Source of the DNA: Neisseria weaveri
GTDB lineage: Bacteria > Pseudomonadota > Gammaproteobacteria > Burkholderiales > Neisseriaceae
Assembly: GCF_900638685.1 (NCBI RefSeq)
Contig: NZ_LR134533.1
Coordinates: 1,054,001 to 1,118,000, forward strand
Direction of reading: 5' to 3'
DNA length: 64,000 nucleotides
A model generated the notes under the pieces. That model ran no database searches and was not told the DNA's origin. It saw nothing but the letters and a program-made list of their open reading frames with translations. Shown here piece by piece: positions 1 through 9,618 of this stretch. A program made the position numbers and the translations under genes. Position 1 is the first letter of the stretch. The number at the start of each line of letters is the position of its first letter.

Positions 1-79
1 CGGTCAGATGTTGAACCAGCATGCGTGCTTCCAATTTGGGCAGGTCGGTGTGTTTTAGAAATTCGGCGATTGTATTCAT
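1..79 (-). CDS. prmC: PrmC/HemK release-factor glutamine methyltransferase, N-terminal fragment
   Basis: Reading leftward from an ATG at 79-77 gives 26 codons, opening MNTIAEFLKHTDLPKLEARM, before the window ends. This matches the N-terminal helical domain of PrmC (HemK) as known in Neisseria, where a Leu-Pro-Lys-hydrophobic-Glu-x-Arg-Met pattern sits near residue 13. PrmC methylates the Gln of the GGQ motif in release factors RF1 and RF2 using S-adenosylmethionine. The catalytic NPPY motif lies outside the window, so the call rests on the N-terminus only. A single DUS lies upstream at 114-125. Confidence 0.7.
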   Translation of the reverse strand, partial: MNTIAEFLKHTDLPKLEARMLVQHLT

Positions 80-192
80 TGTATTGTTTGCGGTCATATT
101 GGGAAAGGGGTTGAGGCCGTCTGAAAAATGACGGCGGATGTTGTCGGTTTTAATCTCTGCTGCTTGTTGTTGGTCGGCCGCATCAAGCAAGG

Positions 193-219
193 AGGCCGTC
201 TGAAAATTTCAGACGGCCT
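193..219 (-). terminator. Inverted DUS pair, terminator of mgtE
   Basis: Two AGGCCGTCTGAA copies face each other with almost no loop, forming a long perfect stem just past the mgtE stop codon. Such paired DUS are known to act as intrinsic terminators in Neisseria. Confidence 0.8.
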
Positions 220-227
220 GTTGTGTT

Positions 228-1673
228 TTACAGTAGGAAGATGGTGGCTAATCCTAAGAAAATCAGGAAACCGCCCGAATCGGTAACGGCAGTAATCAAA
301 ACGGAACTGCCCAGTGCGGGATCGCGTCCGGCTTTTTCCATAGTAATCGGAATCAGCACGCCGACTGTGGCGGCCAACAGCAGGTTAAGCGTCATCGCTG
401 CCACCATGACCAGTCCGATACCGGGGCTGTCATACAGCAGCCACGACACCATGCCCATCACCGAACCCCAAAGTACGCCGTTTACCAAAGCGACGCCGAC
501 TTCTTTTTTCAGCAAACGTCCGGCTTGTCCGCCCGACAATTGCCCCATCGCCATTGCGCGGACAATCATGGTAATGGTTTGGTTGCCGGAATTGCCACCG
601 ATACCGGCCACAATCGGCATCAGTGCGGCCAAAGCAACGATTTTGGCAATCGATCCTTCAAACGCGCCGATCACGCGGCTGGCCAAAAAGGCGGTACATA
701 AGTTAATCGCCAACCACATCCAGCGGTTTTTCACCGAATCCAACACCGGAGCAAACAAGTCTTCTTCTTCCTGCAGACCGGCCATGTTTAACATATCGGC
801 TTCGGTTTCTTCACGGATCACGTCTACCATTTCGTCAATGGTGATACGGCCGATCAGTTTTTGGGTTTCGTCCACCACCGGCGCGGTTACCAAGTCGTAA
901 CGCTCAAACGCTTGTGCCGCTTCTTCGGCATCGTCTTCAGGGCGGAAACGTACCACTTCGGTAGCCATGACGTTTTCGACCAATTCGTCGGGATCGGCAA
1001 CCAACAGTTTGCGGATCGGCAATACGCCTTGCAGGATCTCGTTGTCATCCACCACAAAAATTTTATCGGTATGATCAGGCAAACTGTCGAAACGGCGCAA
1101 ATAACGCAGCACCACTTCACAGGTTACGTCGGCGCGGATACTGACCAATTCGAAATCCATCAAGGCGCCGACTTGGCTGTCTTCATACGACATGGCCGCC
1201 TGAACTTGCGCCCGCTCTTCTTCGTCACGCGTTTTCAGGGCTTCGTAAACAACTTGGTTTGGCAGGTCGTCCGCCAATTCGGCCAACTCGTCGGCATCCA
1301 AATCTTCAACCGCCGCGAGCAGCTCTTCTTTATCCATCGTTTCGATGAGCGTTTCGCGGACGGCGTCGGAAACTTCCAGTAAGACTTCGCCGTCTTCTTC
1401 GGGCGCAGCCAAATGCCACACCAACATCCGTTCTTTTTGCGGCAGGGATTCCAATACGGTTGCTACGTCTGCAGGATGCAGCTCGTGCAGTACCGACATC
1501 AGCTCGACAATATCGGCTTTGGCTTGTTCGTCTTCCAGCGGCAAATCGCTGCTGATCTCGGCATGAAACGGCAGCAGGCGTTCCGCCAGCCCGTGGATGC
1601 GTTCGATATCGGAAGGCAGGCGTTCCAGATTGACTTCGGTAGTTTTATCTTGTTGTTCGTGTTCGATGCTCAT
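228..1673 (-). CDS. mgtE: MgtE-family magnesium transporter
   Basis: This 481-residue protein has the MgtE layout: an acidic N-terminal helical superfamily domain (about 35-140), a tandem CBS pair (about 140-270) and a C-terminal membrane domain of five helices from about 315. The membrane part carries the family hallmark GIGGNSGNQT in the second pore helix. MgtE is a homodimeric inner-membrane Mg2+ channel whose cytoplasmic domains close the pore when internal Mg2+ is high. Length is typical. The gene stands alone between two DUS hairpins. I see no recognisable Mg riboswitch in the 220 bases upstream. Confidence 0.95.
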   Translation of the reverse strand: MSIEHEQQDKTTEVNLERLPSDIERIHGLAERLLPFHAEISSDLPLEDEQAKADIVELMSVLHELHPADVATVLESLPQKERMLVWHLAAPEEDGEVLLEVSDAVRETLIETMDKEELLAAVEDLDADELAELADDLPNQVVYEALKTRDEEERAQVQAAMSYEDSQVGALMDFELVSIRADVTCEVVLRYLRRFDSLPDHTDKIFVVDDNEILQGVLPIRKLLVADPDELVENVMATEVVRFRPEDDAEEAAQAFERYDLVTAPVVDETQKLIGRITIDEMVDVIREETEADMLNMAGLQEEEDLFAPVLDSVKNRWMWLAINLCTAFLASRVIGAFEGSIAKIVALAALMPIVAGIGGNSGNQTITMIVRAMAMGQLSGGQAGRLLKKEVGVALVNGVLWGSVMGMVSWLLYDSPGIGLVMVAAMTLNLLLAATVGVLIPITMEKAGRDPALGSSVLITAVTDSGGFLIFLGLATIFLL

Positions 1674-1850
1674 AAATACTCCGCCCGCCTAAGATACGGG
1701 AACAGTATTCAGGCAGGATGATTAAGAGAAATTCGGTTTTATTATTTGAGAAGATGAACTGGGAAGGTCCATAATGTTTGCCTGCAAAACACAGGTCTTA
1801 TTGTTAAAAACGGAAAACATTTTAACACAATTACACTGCTTTCATAAAAA

Positions 1851-1877
1851 AGGCCGTCTGAAATTTTCAGACGGCCT
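1851..1877 (-). terminator. Inverted DUS pair, terminator of tamB
   Basis: Head-to-head AGGCCGTCTGAA copies form a perfect stem 19 bases past the tamB stop codon. Confidence 0.8.
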
Positions 1878-1895
1878 CCGTATAAATAAGCGTTG

Positions 1896-4800
1896 TTAAT
1901 CAAAGCGGACGGTGTATTTCAACTCTCCGCCCCACGACAGAGAACCGACTCTGGCAACCGCTTGCAGCGCGCGGGTGAGCTGGTACACAACCTTCACGGA
2001 TTGTTGTGCGCTGTTCACACCGTATTCATAGCCCAAATACAATTCGTTGGTCAGCTGCTTGCCTACCGTCAACACTTGTTCGGCGGCATTCAACTCGCCG
2101 GTCTGCGCATTGCGGCTGCGCTTGCTGGTAAAGCCGAAATCGTCGACCAAACCGATTTTGTCGTTAATGCTGCCGGCCAAGAATGCGCCTGCGGCTGCCG
2201 ACAATGCGGCTTCATCGCCGTCGCTGCCGCTGCTGGCACGGTTCAGAATCAGCCAAGACAGTTTGTCTTTCTCGCTCATCGGTTCATTGGCCACCAACGT
2301 AATGCGCGGCGAATTCAGATTACCCAACACTTCCACACCGGCTCCTACGGCAGACAGGCGTCTTTCCGCGCGGATATTCAGGTTCGGATTGGCTAACGGG
2401 CCGACAAAGGAAATATTGCCTTTGGTAATGTCCAAATCCTGACCATAGGCTTTATAGCGGCCTTTGACCACTTTCACCGTACCGATACCCTGAACATCTT
2501 GACCGGGCTTGGCTTTCAGGCTTAACTGTCCACCGAGCGTAACGTCCAAACCGGCTCCGCTGAAGCGGACGTTGTCATTCAAATCGAGCAGCAGATCCAT
2601 ATTGATGGCCAAAGGTGCGGACTTCTCCTTCGGCTTTTCGCCCAACACCACCACATCGTCATCCAAAGTGGGCATCGAAGATTTTTGGAAACCGAAATGT
2701 CCGGAATCCGCCCTCAACTTGCCGACCAAGCCGACACCGTTTTTCTCGGTATACACCAAATCGGCATTGCCGCTTAGGGTCAAACGGCGGTTGGCCTGAT
2801 CCAGCGTTTGATAATGATCGAAAACCGCCGATACGTTGACATCGGGCGTTGCGCCGCTGAAACCGACGCTGCCTTTTAAATCAACCGTTCCGCCACGATG
2901 GAAACGCAGGCTGTCAATCAGCCATTTTTGTCCCTGCATTCTGGAGCGCAGTGTACCTTTATCCAAAATCAGGCCGAGATCGCGGTTGCGGTAATACAGG
3001 TTATCGCCGTTTAAAGTACCGTTAAGCAAAGGTTGTCCGACACGGCCTCCGATGGTTGCCACGCCCAACAGATTGCCGCGCAAAGTCTGCCCCAACGGCA
3101 GGAAGTTGCGGAAACGCTCCAAATCCGGTGCACCGATACTGATTTTGCCGTTAATCGGCGCCAAGCTGATGTCGTTGCCGAACTGCTGGCTGATCACAAC
3201 ATTACCGTCTACATTGCCGTAAGCCGTTACCCCGTTCAATACGCTGTCGATACGGCCGCTTTGGAAGCGGGTATTCAGGCTGAAATTACCCAAGCCCAGC
3301 ATCTGTTTACGGTGCGGCAACACCACATCGCCGCTCTGGCGGCGGATATTCAAGTATCCGCGCGCATTTTGGCTGTACGACAAATCCCAATCACCGCTTA
3401 ACACCAAGTTATGCTCGACAGGGGGCGTATAAAAATTGTGCAGTTGCGACACGGCCAGATTCTGCGCGTTGCCTTTGGTCATAATCCCGTTTTTCTTGTC
3501 CCACAGGAAGCTGTCCAAATTCAATTGTCCGCCCATCGCCGACCAACGCGCCGCGCTCATGACCACACGCTCCTCACCGGCTTCCAGATTCATGCGGTTT
3601 TGCAGTTTCAGATTAAACGCACCACTGATATCCAATATGCCGACCGAGCCTTTCCATTGGTTTTTATCGTTCAAACCGCCGTCTGCGTTGATATCCAGCT
3701 TATAAGGCTTACCTGACAGCACCATATTGCCGCCGCCGCGAATGCTGTGACGATAACCGGTTCCGCGCATTTGCATATCCACGGCATCAATCACGGTCGG
3801 TGCGGATTTTCCGGGAATTACAATCTTATTGCCTTTAACCGTTACATTCAGCGGTGCAGCATAATCGGGCGATCCCTGTAATTTGAAATCCAATTGGTTG
3901 ATTTGTACGGCGTTCTGCACACGCAGGTTTTGCGCGCGGCCGTCGATATTGGCTTCTAGTTTTTTCGGCTCGCCCGATATATAGCCTTTGGCGGTAACCA
4001 AACCGCTCAAGCCGAAACCGAACCTTGCCAAATCGGGCGCGTTGACATCGATATTCAAACGGTCGCCGCGTTTACCGAAGCTGCCGTTGGTTTTAATACT
4101 GTTTTGCCCCAGCAGAATATTGGTCAACGCCCGGCTCAGATGTTGGTTTTCATACAAAACATCGGCCGTTCCACTCAAAGGTACGCCTGAAAGCGTACTT
4201 TGCCCGAATTTCATTTTGCCGCCGAAACGCTGATCGGCCAACACGCCGTCTACATCAATCGTACCGTTAATACTGCCGGGCGGAAGCTGCGGATGGAATT
4301 TGGAAGGGTTGAAATTTTTACTGTCTACGGCCAGCTTCAGAATCTGCTTTTGGAACAGCTCCAACTTGCCGCGCAGATTCATCTCGCCGCCTTTGTTCGG
4401 CAACAGACGGGCTTGGTGCAACAGCAAGGTTTTTTGTCCGTCTTTAACATCGGCCTGAATACCGAGCTTACCGTCGATTTTGGCAAAACCGCTGTCAAGC
4501 AGCCAATTGACTTCGGGTTCGTTAAACGTTCCTTTGGCATACACCGTACCGTTCAGACGGCCTTCCAGCTTTTGCTTGGCAATGTCGTTGATCCCGACAT
4601 CGGCCAACTGCGCGGCCAAATCCAGCTTCTGCCCAGCCGTATCGATATGACCGCTGAGAGAAACGCTGCCCGAACGCATCAATGAAGCGTCCAGCTTGCC
4701 GATATGCACGGCACCGTTGTCATCCACCGTAAAACCGCCCAATAGAGTGCGTACGGGAATGCCTTTGTCTTCCACGGGTGCTGCCAACACATTGGCAAGG

Positions 4801-5795
4801 TCAATCGATCCTTCCAACACTTTACCGCCGCTCATCAGTGGTACAACCGAAGCATCAAACTCCAAACGCGCTTTCGGCAGCGAAGTAATAAAGGCGTGGG
4901 GGTTGATATTGAAGCCCTTAATCTGAATCAGATCGATTTTTTCGTTGAGTTTTTCACGGAACGGATGCAGCGCAGTGTTGGCGTTTAAACGCAAATTGTT
5001 GCCGTTTAAGGCAACGTCGGCCTGAATGCCGTCCAAGCTGCCCCACATGCTGGCTTTGGTATCGATGGGTTCGCCGTCCAATTCGCCCGAGCCGGTTAAC
5101 GAGCCGGTTAGCTTAAACGGCGTGGTTACGCCCAATGAAAATTCGCCGCCGGCCGTCGCCCAAGGCAGGCTGATTTCCGGCATGCTCAGGTGGTGAAGCT
5201 GGTGGTTATAGCGGTAGGCAGCGGTCAAATGCTGCAAAAATACAGACGGCCTTTCTGCCTTGCCCGTGCTGATGCTGCCCACTTCCAGTTTTTCTACCAC
5301 TACTTCAAACGGCAGGTTGACGCTCTTAGGTAAACCTTCGGAAGGTTTGCGCTCTTTAGGCGGCGTACTTTTGCCGTCGATATGGATATCGCCCAAAACA
5401 ATGTGATTGATGTGCAGTTTTTTCTTCAACAACGCTTTGGGCTGCCAAGCAAAGCTTATTCTGCCGATATCCAAATCCGCACCTGCGGTTTCAATACGCC
5501 ATTTATCGCCGTCAAACCCGTCGAGCAGCGTACCTTTCAGATTTTTGGAAGTAATGTTGACGCCAAACCAAGCAGGCAATTTGTATACGCCGAAACGCAA
5601 GCCCGACTCCGTACCGATCAGCCAATACACGAAAAAGGCCAATGCGGAAAAAACGGCGGTCAAAACAACGGCTATACGCAGCCACCAACGGCGGCGCGGT
5701 TTCGGAGCAGGCGGTTGTTGTGTAGCGGCATCTTCCTGAGGCGGTATATTTTCAGACGGCCTCTTGTCTTCAAATTCTGTTTGTGTATGTTTCAT
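1896..5795 (-). CDS. tamB: TamB, translocation and assembly module inner-membrane protein
   Basis: This is a 1299-residue AsmA-like protein. A basic N-terminus is followed by one membrane helix (about 38-60). A very long beta-rich periplasmic region follows, and the C-terminus ends in the conserved TamB (DUF490) domain, last residues KYTVRFD. TamB spans the periplasm as a lipid-lined groove and works with TamA in phospholipid transport and outer-membrane protein assembly. Its ATG lies five bases after the tamA stop, so the two are translated as an operon. The DUS-like core TCAGACGGCC near 5755-5762 is read through as coding sequence. Family assignment is firm. Confidence 0.93.
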   Translation of the reverse strand: MKHTQTEFEDKRPSENIPPQEDAATQQPPAPKPRRRWWLRIAVVLTAVFSALAFFVYWLIGTESGLRFGVYKLPAWFGVNITSKNLKGTLLDGFDGDKWRIETAGADLDIGRISFAWQPKALLKKKLHINHIVLGDIHIDGKSTPPKERKPSEGLPKSVNLPFEVVVEKLEVGSISTGKAERPSVFLQHLTAAYRYNHQLHHLSMPEISLPWATAGGEFSLGVTTPFKLTGSLTGSGELDGEPIDTKASMWGSLDGIQADVALNGNNLRLNANTALHPFREKLNEKIDLIQIKGFNINPHAFITSLPKARLEFDASVVPLMSGGKVLEGSIDLANVLAAPVEDKGIPVRTLLGGFTVDDNGAVHIGKLDASLMRSGSVSLSGHIDTAGQKLDLAAQLADVGINDIAKQKLEGRLNGTVYAKGTFNEPEVNWLLDSGFAKIDGKLGIQADVKDGQKTLLLHQARLLPNKGGEMNLRGKLELFQKQILKLAVDSKNFNPSKFHPQLPPGSINGTIDVDGVLADQRFGGKMKFGQSTLSGVPLSGTADVLYENQHLSRALTNILLGQNSIKTNGSFGKRGDRLNIDVNAPDLARFGFGLSGLVTAKGYISGEPKKLEANIDGRAQNLRVQNAVQINQLDFKLQGSPDYAAPLNVTVKGNKIVIPGKSAPTVIDAVDMQMRGTGYRHSIRGGGNMVLSGKPYKLDINADGGLNDKNQWKGSVGILDISGAFNLKLQNRMNLEAGEERVVMSAARWSAMGGQLNLDSFLWDKKNGIMTKGNAQNLAVSQLHNFYTPPVEHNLVLSGDWDLSYSQNARGYLNIRRQSGDVVLPHRKQMLGLGNFSLNTRFQSGRIDSVLNGVTAYGNVDGNVVISQQFGNDISLAPINGKISIGAPDLERFRNFLPLGQTLRGNLLGVATIGGRVGQPLLNGTLNGDNLYYRNRDLGLILDKGTLRSRMQGQKWLIDSLRFHRGGTVDLKGSVGFSGATPDVNVSAVFDHYQTLDQANRRLTLSGNADLVYTEKNGVGLVGKLRADSGHFGFQKSSMPTLDDDVVVLGEKPKEKSAPLAINMDLLLDLNDNVRFSGAGLDVTLGGQLSLKAKPGQDVQGIGTVKVVKGRYKAYGQDLDITKGNISFVGPLANPNLNIRAERRLSAVGAGVEVLGNLNSPRITLVANEPMSEKDKLSWLILNRASSGSDGDEAALSAAAGAFLAGSINDKIGLVDDFGFTSKRSRNAQTGELNAAEQVLTVGKQLTNELYLGYEYGVNSAQQSVKVVYQLTRALQAVARVGSLSWGGELKYTVRFD

Positions 5796-5800
5796 ATATT

Positions 5801-7630
5801 TTAGAACCGTGTGCCCAAGCTGATGTGCCAGCGCAATTTTTTATCTGAATGTCCGTATGCGATATCGAAAGAAAACGGCGCAACCGGGCTGAACCAGCGG
5901 ACACCCAAACCCGAACCGTGTTTGATCTTCATACGCTTGAAGTTGGAAGCCACATCGCCCATATCGTGAAACACTGCCGCCGAAAAACTCTTGGTAACCG
6001 GATATTGGTATTCCAAACTCGCCACAGCCAAAGCACGATCAGGCAACACCGCCCCGCCTTGCCCCGCCAAACCGATGCTGTCCAACTCATAACCGCGGAT
6101 CGAAGTAGCACCGCCGGTACGGAATTGCAGGCTCGACGGCACTTCATCATTTTCACGGGCATAAACATAGCCCAAACGTCCGCGCGCGATAAACGTACCG
6201 ATTTTCTTATTCTCGGGCGTGAAGTAATAACCGGCATTGGCACGGGCACGGGCAATGGTGGTCGAAGACAGCAATTTGCCTAAAGTCGCACCGCCTTTGA
6301 TGTCGAGATAATAGCCGTTTTCAGGACGCAAAGCCGTTTCGATCGCCTGTCTGCGCCAAGAAGCGGTCAACATGGTGGCATGGCTGCGGCCCAAGTCGTA
6401 ATCGGTATCGGGAATACGGCGTTTTTCCGTGATGTATTCGATACCGATGCGCGATTCAATGTCGTTGCGGTCGCGCACCCGCCAAATACCGCCGTTTAAA
6501 GCCTGTTTTTCCAACTTCTGCGTTGTCGAACGGTTATAGGAAATATTACTGGTCAAGTAATGGCCGTTGCTGTTTCGCGGCTGGCTGACACCGGCGGCTA
6601 CGGTAGTTTCGTATTTATCCGCATCCACCACCAGCGAGCCGATATATCCGCGCCCGAACAGATTGTAATGGTCGTAGCCGACACGGCCGCCGATGCCGTA
6701 TTCCGAATCGAATCTCAAACCGGCTTCCAGCTTCTGCCGCTTCACCTCGGATACGGTTACCTTTACCGGCACTCGGTCGCCGGACAGATTATCGAAATCC
6801 GCCTGAACCGATGCGCCTGAATAATGCCCGTCCTGCTCCAATGCCTGCTGGTAATCGAGCAGTTTGTCCAAATCATAAGGCGAGCCGGGAGCAAACTGCG
6901 CCATGCCGCGAACCACGCTTTCGGGATAGCGCTGTATGCCGCTGATGTGGAAATCGCCGAAATAAATCGGGCGGTTACTCTCGACCACCACGTTCAAATC
7001 CGCCGTCTGTGTATTCGGATTAATCGTAGCCTGCGTTTGCACCAGTTTTGCCAACGGATATTTTTTGCGTGTTACCGCCGTCAAAACCGATGTTTTGCTG
7101 CTGCTCCAATCGCTTTGGCTGAACGCATCGCCGACAGGCAGCTGCCAATTGTCCAATGCTTCTTTATAGTAGCGGCCCAAGTCGCCGTCCTGCAGAATAT
7201 CGCCCACAATCGCAACGCCGACATTATCGACTTTGGTTTGCGGCCCCAAAGACACGTCAACCAAATATCCTTCGCCTTTTTGACGCACATCGATACGGCT
7301 GTTGAAATAGCCTTTCGTACGCAGCATGGTATTGACCTGTTCCGGCACGTCTTCAATCAGGAAGCCCATCTGCTCTCTATCCAGCTCTTCCTGCTGTTGC
7401 TGGGTAATCAGTGGCAAATGCTCTTTCAGCATTTTCTTGACGTCACTGCTGTCTACTTTGATTTCGACAGGATATTTCAACGGCAGCACTTTCTCTTCAA
7501 AAGCCGCGCTTTCTTCCGATTTTGCAGCTGCTTTATCCGCCTCGGGCGTATCCGCCCAAGCCTGCATACAGGCAAGCGACAGGCCGGTCAGTAAAAAAGC
7601 TGCGGTATGTTTTTTCATGCGTTGTACCAT
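5801..7630 (-). CDS. tamA: TamA, Omp85-family outer-membrane assembly protein
   Basis: This 609-residue protein has a signal peptide (hydrophobic core about 10-24, likely cut after AWA), three POTRA-like repeats (about 50-290) and a 16-strand Omp85 barrel to the C-terminus. The barrel includes the substrate-loop motif IRGYELDSIG and the final aromatic residue F. TamA inserts in the outer membrane and partners with TamB, encoded directly downstream. Two starts are possible, this one and an ATG four codons in (7618) that gives the tidier signal peptide MKKHTAAFLLTG. Neither has a good ribosome site. A TATAGAAT element lies just upstream. Confidence 0.93.
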   Translation of the reverse strand: MVQRMKKHTAAFLLTGLSLACMQAWADTPEADKAAAKSEESAAFEEKVLPLKYPVEIKVDSSDVKKMLKEHLPLITQQQQEELDREQMGFLIEDVPEQVNTMLRTKGYFNSRIDVRQKGEGYLVDVSLGPQTKVDNVGVAIVGDILQDGDLGRYYKEALDNWQLPVGDAFSQSDWSSSKTSVLTAVTRKKYPLAKLVQTQATINPNTQTADLNVVVESNRPIYFGDFHISGIQRYPESVVRGMAQFAPGSPYDLDKLLDYQQALEQDGHYSGASVQADFDNLSGDRVPVKVTVSEVKRQKLEAGLRFDSEYGIGGRVGYDHYNLFGRGYIGSLVVDADKYETTVAAGVSQPRNSNGHYLTSNISYNRSTTQKLEKQALNGGIWRVRDRNDIESRIGIEYITEKRRIPDTDYDLGRSHATMLTASWRRQAIETALRPENGYYLDIKGGATLGKLLSSTTIARARANAGYYFTPENKKIGTFIARGRLGYVYARENDEVPSSLQFRTGGATSIRGYELDSIGLAGQGGAVLPDRALAVASLEYQYPVTKSFSAAVFHDMGDVASNFKRMKIKHGSGLGVRWFSPVAPFSFDIAYGHSDKKLRWHISLGTRF

Positions 7631-7684
7631 CTAAAATTCTATAAAACAGTCGGGTTGTGCTCTGCAGGGCAAACCGGAAAATAC

Positions 7685-7706
7685 GGCCGTCGGTTTTCAG
7701 ACGGCC
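7685..7706 (-). terminator. Hairpin after lysA
   Basis: GGCCGTC and GACGGCC pair across an eight-base loop, one arm being part of a DUS. It lies 20 bases beyond the lysA stop. Confidence 0.55.
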
Positions 7707-7725
7707 TCTTTGATATGGTTACGTA

Positions 7726-8949
7726 TTACAAACAGGCTTTCTCGTTTTCCAGCTGCTGTTCCAGTGTTTCCCGTTTGCGGATCAACTTGACTTCTCCGTC
7801 CGCCACCATCACTTCGGCGGCACGGTTGCGGGTATTATAATTGCTCGCCATGCTCATAGCATATGCCCCTGCGCTCCGTATGGCCAGTAAATCGCCGGCC
7901 TCACACGCAATTTTTCGGTCTTTACCCAGAAAATCGCCGGTTTCGCAAATCGGCCCCACCACATCGGCTTCTACCGCTTCACTGCCGCGCGGTTCGACCG
8001 CTTCGATATGATGGTAGGCTTCATAGAGCGAAGGGCGCATCAAATCGTTCATTGCGGCATCCACGATAATAAAATTCTTCTCTTCGCCCTGTTTAACAAA
8101 TTCGACACGCGTCAACAGCGTTCCGGCATTGCCCACCAAGCTGCGACCGGGCTCCAAAATCAATTTCAAACCGCGGCCTGCCAACTGTTTCGCAACATTG
8201 TCGGCATAAGCTTTCAAATCCGGCACGTCTTCATCGCGATACACGATACCGATACCGCCGCCCAAGTCGATATGCTGCAAAGCGATACCCTCTTCTGCCA
8301 AACGGTCAACCAACAGCAAAATACGTTCGCAAGCCTCGGCCAACGGGCTTAAGTCGGTCAACTGCGAGCCGATATGGCAATCGATGCCGACGATTTTCAG
8401 ACGGCCTAATGCAGAGGCATAACGGTACGCTTCCAAAGCATCGGTATAAGCAATACCGAATTTATTGGCTTTCAAGCCGGTTGAGATATAAGGATGGGTT
8501 TTGGCATCGACATCGGGATTCACGCGCAGCGAAATCGGCGCGGTTTTGCCGAGCCGTTCGGCGACGGCATTGATACGGTCCAATTCGGGCAGGCTTTCCA
8601 CGTTGAAGCATTTCACACCGGCTTCCAATGCAAACCCGATTTCCGCTTCACTTTTGCCGACGCCGGAAAAAATCGTTTTACCGGCATCGCCGCCGGCCGC
8701 CAGCACTCGCGCCAACTCTCCGCCCGACACAATATCAAAACCGCTGCCCAAACCGGCAAAATGCTTGAGGATACTTAGATTGCCGTTGGCCTTCACGGCA
8801 TAACACACCAGCGTATCCAATTCGGAAAACGCATCGGTATAAGCTTGAAACGCTTCGGTCAGCGCGGCTTGGCTGTACACATAAACAGGCGTGCCGAACT
8901 GCTCGGCAATTTGGGAAAAGGGAACGTGTTCGCAGGTCAGGGCTGTCAT
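7726..8949 (-). CDS. lysA: Diaminopimelate decarboxylase
   Basis: LysA converts meso-diaminopimelate to L-lysine with pyridoxal phosphate, the last step of lysine synthesis. At 407 residues it has the normal length. The N-terminal barrel carries CYAVKANGN with the PLP-binding Lys near residue 53. Further on are the HIGSQ motif, the GGGIGI phosphate loop, and the C-terminal CETGDFLGKDR substrate-binding segment with its conserved Cys. The ATG shares one base with the stop codon of lptM upstream (TAATG), so translation is coupled. A single DUS lies inside the gene near 8395. Confidence 0.97.
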   Translation of the reverse strand: MTALTCEHVPFSQIAEQFGTPVYVYSQAALTEAFQAYTDAFSELDTLVCYAVKANGNLSILKHFAGLGSGFDIVSGGELARVLAAGGDAGKTIFSGVGKSEAEIGFALEAGVKCFNVESLPELDRINAVAERLGKTAPISLRVNPDVDAKTHPYISTGLKANKFGIAYTDALEAYRYASALGRLKIVGIDCHIGSQLTDLSPLAEACERILLLVDRLAEEGIALQHIDLGGGIGIVYRDEDVPDLKAYADNVAKQLAGRGLKLILEPGRSLVGNAGTLLTRVEFVKQGEEKNFIIVDAAMNDLMRPSLYEAYHHIEAVEPRGSEAVEADVVGPICETGDFLGKDRKIACEAGDLLAIRSAGAYAMSMASNYNTRNRAAEVMVADGEVKLIRKRETLEQQLENEKACL

Positions 8950-9110
8950 TATGGCTCTTGAGATGTAGGTTCTTTGGATTCGAATTGCAAACCGGTTTGG
9001 ATCACGCCGAACCGGGCTTTATCGTTTTCTTTCGGCAGATAGAGATCGCCTTTATAACCGCAGCCGCCGAGAATCGAAACGGCTGCCAGCAGCAAAACAT
9101 AAGGTTTCAT
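8949..9110 (-). CDS. lptM: LptM (YifL)-like small lipoprotein
   Basis: This is a 53-residue lipoprotein with signal peptide and lipobox ILGGC (Cys17), followed by the GYKGDLYLP motif that defines the LptM/YifL family. LptM mimics LPS and helps assemble and oxidise the LptDE translocon. A longer in-frame reading to 9371 is excluded because it runs back through divergent cyaY and only the MKPYVLLL start gives a signal peptide. The gene is translationally coupled to lysA and divergent from cyaY; this lptM-lysA / cyaY arrangement is common in proteobacteria. Confidence 0.85.
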   Translation of the reverse strand: MKPYVLLLAAVSILGGCGYKGDLYLPKENDKARFGVIQTGLQFESKEPTSQEP

Positions 9111-9183
9111 GATTGGCTTTCTTTGCACGGATGTGGCAAGATTCAGTATCTTAAACAAAAACGCAATAATGCACAAAGCCATC

Positions 9184-9510
9184 ATGACCGAAAGTGAATT
9201 TTTACAGCATTCCGATGCCTTATTCGCCCACATTGAAGACCAAATAGACGAAGGCGGTTGGGATTTCGACTGCCAATTCAGCGGCAACGTACTTACCATC
9301 GAGGCCGACGACGGCACGCAGATCATTGTCAACCGCCACACGCCGAACCAAGAATTGTGGATTGCCGCCAAAAGCGGCGGTTATCACTTTGCCGAACAAA
9401 ACGGAAGCTGGGTTGCCACCCGCGACGGCAGCGAATTTTTCGCCGTGTTGAACCAAGCACTCAGCGACGCTGCCGGAGAACCGGTCGACATCGCCGCCTA
9501 TCCGGTCTGA
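9184..9510 (+). CDS. cyaY: CyaY, bacterial frataxin
   Basis: This 108-residue frataxin has an acidic first helix (Glu/Asp-rich [11 protein letters not shown]) followed by the beta-sheet with the invariant [17 protein letters not shown] strand pair. CyaY binds iron through the acidic ridge and modulates the IscS-IscU iron-sulfur cluster machinery. The start at 9184 (MTESEFLQ) matches the frataxin N-terminus. Upstream in-frame ATGs (9109, 9169) add sequence that overlaps the divergent lptM promoter. A DUS hairpin follows nine bases after the stop. Confidence 0.95.
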   Translation: MTESEFLQHSDALFAHIEDQIDEGGWDFDCQFSGNVLTIEADDGTQIIVNRHTPNQELWIAAKSGGYHFAEQNGSWVATRDGSEFFAVLNQALSDAAGEPVDIAAYPV

Positions 9511-9518
9511 ATATCCTG

Positions 9519-9544
9519 AGGCCGTCTGAAATTTCAGACGGCCT
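9519..9544 (+). terminator. Inverted DUS pair, terminator of cyaY
   Basis: AGGCCGTCTGAA and its complement form a perfect stem just past cyaY. Confidence 0.8.
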
Positions 9545-9618
9545 TCTGCATTCCCCGCAGATGCTTTATCATTTCCGAGCATACCGTACGCATTAACCGA
9601 ACACATGAAAGAACCGCC